The position numbers and the translations under genes are program-made. Positions 8,653 through 20,600 of a stretch of 64,000 bases of DNA are shown piece by piece. Within the stretch, counting starts at the first letter, position 1. Every line of letters begins with the position of its first letter. Under the pieces are notes generated by a model. The model made no database searches. It was given only the letters and a program-made list of their open reading frames with translations, and was not told the origin of the DNA. The stretch comes from Semisulcospira habei (Eukaryota > Mollusca > Gastropoda > Semisulcospiridae), in contig BTPG01000007.1 in the NCBI GenBank assembly GCA_036245525.1, forward strand, positions 162,064,063-162,128,062. Reading direction: 5' to 3'.

Positions 8653-11600
8653 CTGCAACAGAAGATCAAGACATGACAGCAAGACTTTGACTTTCACCAA
8701 AATTACCTGCTTAAAGGAAAAAGGGTGCTGGTCTGGGATTTTAAGCTTTACAGCATAAGAGCCGCAATGTCCCAAATACCAGTCTAGCATGCAACTAAAC
8801 AAGCTTGCTAGAAAGTACCAATTGTTCATTATACTGTGGTTAACCCTTTTCATCCTGCAAGAAATAAATTTGACTAAAGTTTAAAGTTCAAGAGTAGTGC
8901 CAGAATAGCTTGGTGCCTCAGATGCCAAGCTATTCTGGCGCCACCCTTAAACCTATCTTCTAATCTGTAGAGTACCCCTCATAGGACAATAAGCAAATTT
9001 TAAAAAAACATTTAGCCTCTGGATGTAATAGGCTAAAGAGACCTACTCCAGACAATAAAAAGTTCATAGGCCAGGGCTTCCGTATTAGTGCGTCTGTGCG
9101 TCTATGACGCATTAAAACTCAAAATCAAGTACTGAAAATGTAACTAAGGGGTAGTCAGATGCACTAAAAATTCAGTGCATCTGCGTCCGAGACGCATTGT
9201 CCTTGCACCACCGTGCAGAGGTCGGTGACAGTCGTTCTATTTTTAGTGATGATTTGGTTCGTTTACCCGCTCACTCAGTCGCGGCTGCGTTCAGAATCGG
9301 ACCCGACTCCGGGATCCGTGCGAGTGTAACTGGGTAGGCAAACTGTTAGTTTATGTATGGTGTCAGCATGTTATTACAAAGTGCGCGCTACATCAGTGTT
9401 GAACGCGTTACTTGCTGTGACGTCACCATACATACTATTATGGGATACGGCATCGTGCGTTTCACTTTTGATCTTGAACGAAGTTGTAAATGGCGGAGAA
9501 CAAGCAAAGGAAGCTGGAATGCTTCGGATTCTTCAATACAGCACCGTCTGATCTTGATAATCGCTAAGAAGAAAGTTGCACTTCGACACCGCCATCTCTA
9601 TCGGCAAGCGACAGTACCAGATATGATACAACTGGGCTGTGTGTGGCACCGTCGCTGCGAGGCAGTTTTCAGGGTTCGTGGCTGCGCTGCCGCGTGTATT
9701 TCCATGGCTAAAGCACGACGCCGGGCACACGAATGGCATGCGCAATGTGCACTGAGGCAAACTCACAAAAAGCAAGTCCAGAATTTTTAACAGACTAATA
9801 AGTTTAATAAGTTTGTCAGGTTTTTTTTAAAATCGTGGTCGATCCATCTTTAGTCTTGTCCCGCAATGCCCTCTTAGCTGGCCTCCCTCAGTTTCTCATT
9901 CAGAAATTGCAGCGAGTTCAGAATTGTGCTGCACGTCTCATCGTCCGCGCCTTACAGCATCAGCCCCCCCATCACTCCTATTCTGAGACAACTTCATTGG
10001 CTGCCAGTCAAACGAGTCTCGTACAAAATCGCCTGTCTGTGCTACAAAGCTATTAACTACTCTACCCCTGCCCATCTCGCTGATCTTCTTCAACTATACC
10101 GACACTCCCTCCCGCTCCCTCAGTTCAGGTAGTGGCACGCGCCTTCTCAGAGTCCCGCTCTTCAAATACAAAACCAGAGGTGACCGTTGTTTTGCGCACG
10201 TTGGACCTGTTGTCTGGAACTCCCTACCTATAGACAACAGACATTCTTCCTCATTCACTGCCTTTAAATCTGCCCTAAAGACCCACCTGTTCGATACCCC
10301 AATGTAGCTGTGTGTGTGTGTGTGTGCGCGCGCGCGCGAGTGTGTATTGTAGAATCCGTCGTTTCTTTGGTTTTATGACCCCCTCCACTCCCACTCTTTA
10401 TTTGTAAAGCGCTTGGAGCTTATTTAAGGATAAGCGCTATATAAGTAGCCATTATTATTATTATTAATCTTCTGGTACAGTTATTAGGCAAAAATTAGAG
10501 AAACACGTCTTTCTGAGCGGTTAAATGGGTTGAAATAAACTTTTAGTTTTATATACATCAGTTCACACACACACACACACAGTGACACAGAGAGACAGAG
10601 AGAAAGTTTAGACAAGTCACACATTGGTTGTCAATCTGCCGCATTAGCAGAAAACGCTATATTCTCCTTTACAATACATTATCAAATGATCATACAAACA
10701 AATAGATATGTTTTTCTGTGTGTGAGAGAGAGAGAGCGAGGGAGACAGGATTTTGCGTGATAGCTCACCAGTTAAAGAATCAGTATTATGGAAAGGACAC
10801 ACACACTGTCACAACACATTTAGAGGAGAGAGCGAAATGAGTTAATTTATTTTAAGGAACATACAGATGATCTGCGGACCCTCTATAATGCTCAGATGGG
10901 GGTCTGTGTACCCTCTAAAATTTATACCTGGGGGTCTACAGACCCTTTAAACTGTTGTGAAAACGGAAGCCCTGTAGGTGAAAGACGTTTCTGCTCTTCC
11001 GTTTTGTACGCAAGAGAGTTCCTTCTGATGTGCCCCAAAGGCAGTGAAAAACGTCTGGTACATGCACCTACCCACATGGATCGTCAAAAAAAGGGTAGAG
11101 AAGTCTTAGTTGAGCAAGACAACATTGACAACATGTTGTATTGGAGAGCTTTTAGCAATCAAAGCCTGCCATAGAGAAGACTGCTTTAAACGTTTTGAAT
11201 CAAATTCAGATTCTGAGCACATTCACTGTTTCTGCCTAAAGAAAATCAAACAAATCGGCCACTAAACTTCGCTAACCCTTTGGTTGGCGATGGCATTTTT
11301 GGTAACGATGATTCCTGCAGGAATCATCGCGACCCAAAATGCCATCGCCAGCCAATGGGCTGAATTACTGCTTGGTGTCTTACCTGTTCATTTGTCGTTC
11401 TGCCTCTCGAGACGAGCATCATGTGAAAGCCTGTGAGGCCAAACACAGGCACAGTGGATAGAGAGATGATAACAGAAATTACAATACTGACTATGGTTAA
11501 GGAAAAATACACGTAGTCCCTAACATGCCACAGGCACCAGTAACAGTCTCATGAGTCTCTTCCACAGAGCAAGAGATTAAATACATTTCTCACGAGAACC

Positions 11601-14600
11601 TGTACTAGTCTCACCCAGTCCCTTTAGCTACGGCATTCCGAGTCACAAGACTACATTCCTTGCTGGTGCATATCTGATTTGAATTATATTTACATCTTTA
11701 CTTCTCATGCAGTACGCATGTATATGCATATTTAATAGACATTAAATGATGGCGGCGCACCCCCCCCCCCTTCCCCCCCGACCCCCTTTACTACTTCATG
11801 ATGTAAACCACAAGCGCTCATGTTGACAGATAAAATGCAATGTTTCATTAATCCCCCCTTTAAATCTTGCTGGCAGTCATCACCTCAGCTTGCATGTACT
11901 CAAAATAAAATAAATTGTTAAGTGAGCAAAACCTTAACCCTTTTAGCCCTGGGACTCTACAGCAGGAGATAGATTGATCATGATAATTTACTGAAGGCGC
12001 CAAGCTTATCTGGCACTAACCTTGAATTATCATGATCAATCCATCTCCTACAACTGGTACATAGTCGTTAGGCAACACCTCCAAAATTTGAGAAATGGGA
12101 CATTGGGGCTAAAAGGATTAATATAACCTCAATGGAATTATAACCCCTTCACTGACAGTGATTACAAATTGCATGTACCGGTATACCACTACACACTGAC
12201 CGACATTCACATGAAAAACACAAGATTCAAATGTGACCAAATATAGACAAAAACAACACACGTCTAACATTCAAGAGGCATAAATCCTCATGAGCCCCAG
12301 TGACTGCGGGGGCTCATGAGGGTTTAAGTCTTTTGCAGCTGGGTAGCGTGCAGTCGCCTTGCTCCTGCAGTTGTGGGGTGAAGGATACGCAACAATAGGC
12401 CCCGGCTTGGACAGCTGATCCTTGTGCTCCACAGTGTAGAGGATGCTCTGCGCCAGAATGCTGACCATGTGCACGGACAGTGACAGCAGCATCAAAAAGA
12501 AGAATCGGTAGTTCCGTCGCCCAATACAGTTGTTTAGCCATGGGCAGTGGTGGTCGAATGTCTGACCAAAAAATAATTTTTAGATTAGAAACAGGTACAT
12601 GTGAACAGTACCAGTCACAAACCGACAAATTCCCAAATTAATACTTTGGTTGTTGGTAGTAACTATTGTCGATGTGATTCCTGCAGGAACAAACTTGACA
12701 AAAGTCACTACTGACAGGCAAAGGGTTAAAAGCAGTTGAAAGTATTTTAACCCAGTTATGCATCTAGCCACTGCTACTGTAAGCAGTACCGGTGCCTGCA
12801 GGCTCAAGGGAATTAATGTGACAAGCATGTTATTGCCTAAAACAACATACTGCCTGAGCACATGATTGCTCAGTCAGAAAAATAAAGACAAAAATTCAAA
12901 ATTAAATGCTTCACACGTTCTATGTCCAGCTGAGCAATACACTGACGCTAACAGTACCAATCCTAACCAAGTTATGGAAAGTTCTCAAGCATGCTGCATA
13001 CAGTTTTCAGTGGCAACCTTTTATGATAGACCACCTTCATTAACCCATATCATTCAGAATACACCAGTGTGTGAATAAGTTTGACTAAAATAGTTCAAGG
13101 GTAGTGCCAGAATAGCTTGGCACCTCTAGGTGCCAAGCTATTCTGGCACCACCCTTGAACTAAAGCCATTGGTCTATATCCTTATCTGCAAGTACTATAA
13201 TGTAGCTTGCATATATGGCAGTGTACAAATTTGAAGCTTTTACTTAGCCTCAGTATGATATGGGTTAAAGACAACCTTTTAGGTGACCATAGCCATAGGC
13301 ATCGGATGACAAATAGTGAAATACATGTGGTTGGTCACTTCTTAACAAGGGTAGTAGTAAATAGTACCAGGGGCCGTATGCACAGAGGTGTAGTAAGGCC
13401 TTCCTTTCAAAGTTATGAGCTCCTTTGAAAGTAAACGCTTCATTTTCTAATGCATGGGGCTGAAGTATTGCTTACTTCGCGGGTCCGCGAGGAAGTAAAT
13501 CCGGTGGAATTTACTACAGCGGGAGACCATGAGTACACGTGCTTACATCGGAAGTTACCATGTGTAAAGATATATTTTAGAGGTTTTGTATGGGTAATTC
13601 AAGCTGCTATTGTTATTGTATCATAAACAACGCTCGTGTGATTCAGTTTTCTTAGGTTTGAAACTTGCTGTAGGTTTAAAAAAAGAAAAAAATAGTAATA
13701 TTTTATTTTATTTTTTAAAAGTAACGTCCGCTCGCGCTCAGTCTCGTATTTCAGTGAGCAATACAGCGATTTTCACTTTCATGCGGCAGCGTGGACCACA
13801 GCCGGCCTAGCCTGTGGCATCTTGACCCTGTTCTTTCCATGCCGCAGCAGTTATCTGGCAGTTAGGAATGTAACCGCAAGCATGCGTAAAAGTAGGATTG
13901 ACCCGAAATCAAACATCTTTGGCCCTCTACTCCACAAGTCACTACTACAGAGCCAATTTCACTCTGTGCATAGCAAGCAGCCTGCCGCTGCACTTGTGAA
14001 GTAATGACTCTCAAACTAGGCGTTTACTTTCGAAGCAATGGACTATATCGCTGTGCATGCAGCCCCAGGACATTTACTACTGGTACTACTGGTGTTAACC
14101 CTCTGTGTTGGTAGCGGTTTTAGTCACGATGGAATCATCATCACGACTACAACCACTACCAACACGCAAAGGGTTGAGGTGACCAGTTATCAATGATCAT
14201 CCCATGCTTGTGGCCATAGCCACCTAAATGATGGTCTTCGGACAGGCGACGCCTTTTGCATTTCACAACTTCTCTTAACCCTTTTAGCCCCGGGACCCTG
14301 CAGCAGGAGATGGATTGATCATGATAATTCAAGGGTAGTGCCAGATGAGCTTGGTGCCTTCTGGCGCCAAGCTCATCTGCGCACTACCCTTGAATTATCA
14401 TGATCACTCCATCTCCTACAACTCGTACATAGTCGTTAGGCAACACCTCCACAATTTGAGAAATGGTACCTTGGGGCTAAAAGGGTTAAGAGAGCACCTG
14501 TCTTTTAACCCTTTGTGAGTCAGTAGAGGTTTTAGTCCCCATGATTCCTAAAACCCTGATGATTCCTCGTGACTAAAACCACTACCGACACACAAAGGAT

Positions 14601-17600
14601 TAAGACGACCCATTTTCACTCAGTTTCTACTGTATTGACAGAAAGTGTGTGGACAGATGACTAGAAGCACTAACAACCACTGTCAAATTATGCTAAACTT
14701 AGAAGAACACCCTCGATCCGAAAAACAGCTGGAGCCAATCTTGGAGTTGCAGGGGTTCATGAGAATCTGTGCCTCTTACTGACATAGGTACTGGCTGAGA
14801 AACTGACGAGAGTTGCAAAGTAATGACTATCACTATGAAATAACTAATAAGTATGAATACATTTATTGCATTTAGCACCTACGGCAGTTATACGGTCCAA
14901 TGCAGTCTGCTACACAGGAACAAAAACAATACATAGCTATAGATACATGCCGGCCGACAACTCATCTAGTGTTATTTGAAATCACCTTATTCATTATTGT
15001 CACTTTGGGCGGGTTGGGTAAGGCAGGTGAATGGGGCACAAGGGGGTGGAGGGGTGGGGGTGGGTGGGGGGGGAGGGGGGGGGAAAGGTGGTGGTGCTTG
15101 TGTTGATGGGTCATCGATTCTTCTCTACCCAAAAGACTGACATTCATTCACAGCACTAAGTACTACATTCACATAATGTACCCTCCTCACTATTTTTGGC
15201 ATTCATGAAATACAAGTGGTATCTCCGCTACCATTTATGCACCATAACCAGTTTTGCTTGAGCACCCTGATGAAAGATCAATCACCTGTCACTAAAGACC
15301 ATCATTTAGGTGGCTCTATGGTCTTTAATCACAGGCGACACTTTCTGCCCTTCAAGACTTCTCCTGAGACAGCAGTCTTTTAACCCATTTAGCCCCGAGT
15401 CCTTACAGCAGAAGATTGACCATGATAATTCAAGGGTAGTGCAAGATGAGCTTGGTGCCTTCAGGCGCCAAGCTCATCTGGCACTACCTTTGAATTATCA
15501 TGGTCAATCCATCTCCTGCAACTGTTACATAGTCATTAGGCAACACCTCCAAAATGGGAGAAATGGGACCTTGGGGCTAAAATGGTTAAGACCACTGTTT
15601 TCTTGCAAACAAGGCAGCTGCTACGGACAGGTTCTCCTAGTATAAATTCTCAAACTTAACACGTACATAATGTCAGTCACTCTTTTCTTTCAGTATCTGT
15701 ATTAATCCTTTGGGTGCCGGTAGCAGTTCCAAGTCACAATGATTCCTAATCCTACAGGAATCATCATGACAAACCGCTACCAACACCTAACGGGTTAAAA
15801 CTTTCGTCAGTATTTAACCGTGAATTTGTAGAGCATGTACATAATGTCTGTCAGTCACTCTTTTCTTTCAGTATCTGTATTAATCCTTTGGGTGCCGGTA
15901 GCAGTTCAAGTCACAATGATTCCTACAAGAATCATCATGACTAAAACCGCTGCCAACACCTAACGGGTTAAAACTTGCGTCAGTATTTAACCGTGAATTT
16001 GTAGTTGTCCACAACAGACAATAGCACAGTTCACAAGACCGCCTGACCAGAATAATGCCCACAAAGGCGCCACAACACCAGGGTATTTTGGCACCACCCT
16101 TGAAAGACTATGGTCAGTAAGTCTATCAGGGCTGAATGGGTCAACAGGAACACTGAACTGAATACAGCAGAACCCACAATATTAACCCTTTGGGTGTCAG
16201 TAGAGGTTTTAGTTGCAATGATTCCTACAGGAATCATCACAACTAAAACCGCTACTGACACCCAAAGGGTTAACCATTTCTAATTCAGGACAAAAAGAAG
16301 GTGCTCTCACAAGAGAAGACGTTTTGGGCAAAACTGGTCATTAACTCATTTGAGTTGTAAACCTAACAGTAACACACCACAGCAAGATATGGATTGACCA
16401 TGATAATTCAAGGGTGGTGCCACAACAGCTTGGTGCCAATGGGCACCAAGCTATTCTGGCATCTGGCACCACCGTTGAACTATTGTGGTCGATCTGTCTC
16501 CTAAATTGTAATGCAGTCTTCAAAGGCCAACTCCAAAATTTGAGGATTTTGACAATTTAACCCCAGCGCCCTACAGCAGGAGGTGGATCAGCCTTGATAA
16601 TTCAAGGGTAATGCCAGACAAACTTGGTGCCTGATGGTGCCAAGCTTATCTGCCACCACCCTTGAATTATCATCACTGACCTATCTCCTGCAACCAGTGC
16701 AAGACATTTCCAAAATTTGGGACATGCGCCTGTGAGGTTAAATGGGTCAAAGACCACCAATCAGGTGGCTACAGCTAACTAAATGATGGCTTCAATGACA
16801 GGTGATATCAAAAAGGTTGTCGATCATAGTCATAACAGGTTTTGCTGTACACAAGTGTGTTACTGTTAGAGTGATGCGGGTTCAGCATTGCAACTGCAAA
16901 TACTATGATGAATAAAATATTTGGAGCTATTTTATCCCTTTGTGCGTCAGAAGTGGTTTTAGTCATGATGATTCCAAGAGGAATCATCGTGACTAAAACC
17001 ACCACTGACACAAATGGTTAATAATATAATATCTTACAACACTCACCTCAATACAGTTATTGCAGACACTGCAGTGCGAACACCGCGGCGGCCGATAAAA
17101 CTGACATGTGGTGCACCATTTCATGCGAACCATCACCCCTTTGATCTCCACGTTTTTGTACAGCGGCGTTCGGAAATCATCGTTCACCTGTTCATCCTCA
17201 TGGGCTGCAAAAACAAAAAGAAATAATAATTACAATATTAATACAGGCGATTTTACTTAAATCCCACGACTTCAGTATTTATGTGTGCTGATTTTGCCAG
17301 TGGTTCATTCAGTGCTGGAAATAAGTCTTCTGTCAGCAGTTGTACATTACAAACAGCAGGGGTGCCGCTGGTGTGTTCAGTTTTGCCATGTGTGTATTGT
17401 ATACATTTATCTGTTATAGGCAGGTAAAACGTGTGCGACACAAAAAAGTACGACACTCTAGCACAGGCTCTGTGTGCAGGTTTTAACCTTTTCAGCCCCA
17501 AGATCCCATTTCTCAAATGTTGTACTAGTTGTAGGAGATGGATTCATCGTAATTCAAGGGTAGTGCCAGATCCAGGCACCAAGCTCATCTGGCACTACCC

Positions 17601-20600
17601 TTGAATTATCATGATCAATCCACCTCCAGCTGCAGGGGCTAAAACAGTAAAAGAGTAGATGATGAATATTTTGGTAAAAAGTTACGAGACTTGCATGTTA
17701 GAAAAGATTCACATTTCTGTCAGCCCTGGCACTAAAATGTACCCATGCTGGGACAACCTAACCCTCTGCCGACTTGCCCACCCATGCTGGGACAACCTAA
17801 CCTTCTGCCCACTTGCCCACCACATGACAAAGTCCCCATCATGACCAAGCCGAGTGCAGAGCTCTCAACAGTAACCAGTTGACAAGTGTTGCATGTCAAT
17901 CGCTGGCCCCAGAAGTAAATAGATATATGTGTGTGCACAGCCACCTCACAAAAATCTGTAAGGTCTCAAAGCACAATTTATGCAAAACGTGTAATAATTG
18001 TGGCCCCTGGAAAATCCACATGCACAACTTGTACAAATTAGTGTGTGATTATGGACTTTGCGACCTTAATGGCTTAAGCCATAAGGTTTTAAATGCAAAA
18101 CAGCACCCATAGATATTTGCAGTCTATAGTTGTAACCGTTTGCATCCTGATACAGCAAACAGAGTGACACATTTTGTTTGTTTCAGAACTGGATATCACG
18201 AGTTCAGGGTTGGAACATCTGTATAATACTAGTAGTGACAAGGATGGGCTGTCCAAGATCAGGTAATAATGTCCTATCACACTGTTTGCATTCTTATAAT
18301 CCTGATACACTATTGCTTGACTGCCAGTTCAAGGGCGGTGCCAGAACAGCTTGGCGCCTGAAGCACAAGAATGCACCACCCTTTAAGTAAACAATTTCCT
18401 AATCTGTAAGTAACCTTCAATCGTAATAAACAAAGTTTAATAAAAGTCAGCCTATGTAATGGGTTATGGTACTTGAAACACAGATCAGCACATAGTTTAC
18501 CTTTAGGGTAGATGCCTGGGTCCATGAATGTAGCCAGCGATAAATTAAGGATTACAAAGAGGGCCAACACACCCTGGTAGATTGGAAAGGCATAGGAGTA
18601 TGTCTCCAATAAGTAGCGGCATCTGCAACAACAAAACGTATTAATAATAATGGACATTTATATAGCAACTAACCTCCTGACGGAGCTCTACGCCTCTAGG
18701 CGCTTTACAATAAACCCTCAGTATGCAAAAATAAATAAGTATTAACAAAATATTAAAACGAAACTTAACAGCCACAAAAACACTGATGTGTACGTGTACA
18801 CAAATTCACGATCATGAGCACACACAAGTGACAAATAAAGGTCATCAGTAGGCAGACTTGAAGAGATACGTTTTGAGGGAGCCTTTGAAATTGAAGGAAT
18901 GACTGGACTGCATGTTGCATATTGCCATGTGTGAGGCTGTTGTACTATAGAAGAGGACTCTGGTATGAAAAACAGTGCTGTATTTTATTAACTCATTTAA
19001 CACCAAGACCATATTTTTATTGACTATGTACCAGCTGCAGGAGATAGACTGATCATAATTCAAGGGTAGTGCCAGATTAGCTTGATGCTGTCAGGCGCCA
19101 AGCTAATCTGACACTACCGGACACTATTGGTACCCTTGATTTATCATGGTTAATCTATCTCCTGCTGCAGTGCATCAGGGCTAAATGGGTTAAGTTAACC
19201 CCCTTGTGCATGCAGTTTGAAATACTGTGCACACTACTGGTGGCTGAATGCACAAGGTTAACTTGTTCAGTATTTAACCCGTAACATCCTGAGGCTGATT
19301 TTTGTTAAAATGTTTATTGTCCTCTTACAGATTAGGAGATAGGTTAACCATTTTAGTTCAAGGGCGGTGCAAGAACACCTTGACGCCTCAGGCGCCAAGC
19401 TGTTCTGATACCATCTTTGAACTGTCAGTCAAATTGATTTCAAGCAGTAGTGTATCAGGATGAAAATTATTCATTCAGACCCAACCATTGGCTGTCCCTT
19501 GTGCTTATTTCTGGAGGTAATTCCTGCAGGAATCACCTCAAGAAAAGTGCTGCTGACAGGCAAATGGGCTAATACTGTAATAGTAATAATGATGATCAGG
19601 ACACTGGCAGATGTTGACAAACAGTTTGTTCCAGCTGAAGGAGATGATTGGGTCACGACAGTTAACCCTTTTCATTCTGATACACCCATTGCTTAAAATA
19701 AATAGCTCAAGGGTGGTGCCAGAATAGCTTGGCGCCAACCTATTCAGGCACCACCCTTTAACTAAAACAGTTGATCTATCTCCCAATCTGTAATGTAACC
19801 TTTGTAGGACAAGAAGCAACTTTTACAAAAGGAACCTCAGGATGTAATGGGTTAAAGAGTGGAGCCAGGGTTCCAGAGATTGCTAAGTTACAACCATTGA
19901 ACCCCCCCCCCCCCCACCCCCCACCCAAATTGAATTGCAGATAAATTTTAACATGACGTATCCAATTCCAAAGATGAAAATCTACAAAACTGGGAGATTA
20001 TCACAGTTCAGTGGATTTGCACAAATGCTGAACACATAGAACTTAGTGCTAAGGTTTTCTGCCACCACCTTTGACCTATCGATGTCAATCCATAGTTGTT
20101 TTTTTTTGTAGTAAGTCAAGGTTGAACAGATTGTGTGCCACTAATGACATTATAAGTTCACATCAGTAGAAATACTGACAAACTGAATAAGAGAATGATT
20201 GAACCCTTGCCCACCCCTAAAATGCCAAAATCATATCCCTTCACTGACAATAGTGACAGGTGGTGGTTGTACATTGCTTAACTTCCCGACAGCAACAAGA
20301 CTTTCTCAGGACCTGCCTGCACTGCTTGTGAAAAAAAAACTAAACACAATATTTTATGCATGTCACCAGCCGGTCTAATATGCTAAATAAACCTAAGACC
20401 ATTTAGCAACACATCCAATATCAAGAGCTACAGGCAGCGCAGACAGTAGGGAGAGCTTAAAAAAGGAAAATACAGGTGAATGGACCATGGGTAGACAGAA
20501 ACACATGCCCCAGAATAGAGAGGAAAACCCACCCTGTGGGGCTGACCAGGGTGACCCTGGCAGGGCTTCCCTGGGAACTAAAAAGTAGTTAACCCCACCC

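Noticed and set aside
9353..9790. 145-codon frame between MITE and LINE
   Set aside because: No homology, overlapping frames on both strands of similar length, no splice or start evidence.
18187..18262. Alternative upstream exon of the TLD gene
   Set aside because: It is upstream of the start codon exon, has a frame-breaking 5-base gain, and lies inside a MITE, so a decayed copy is more likely.
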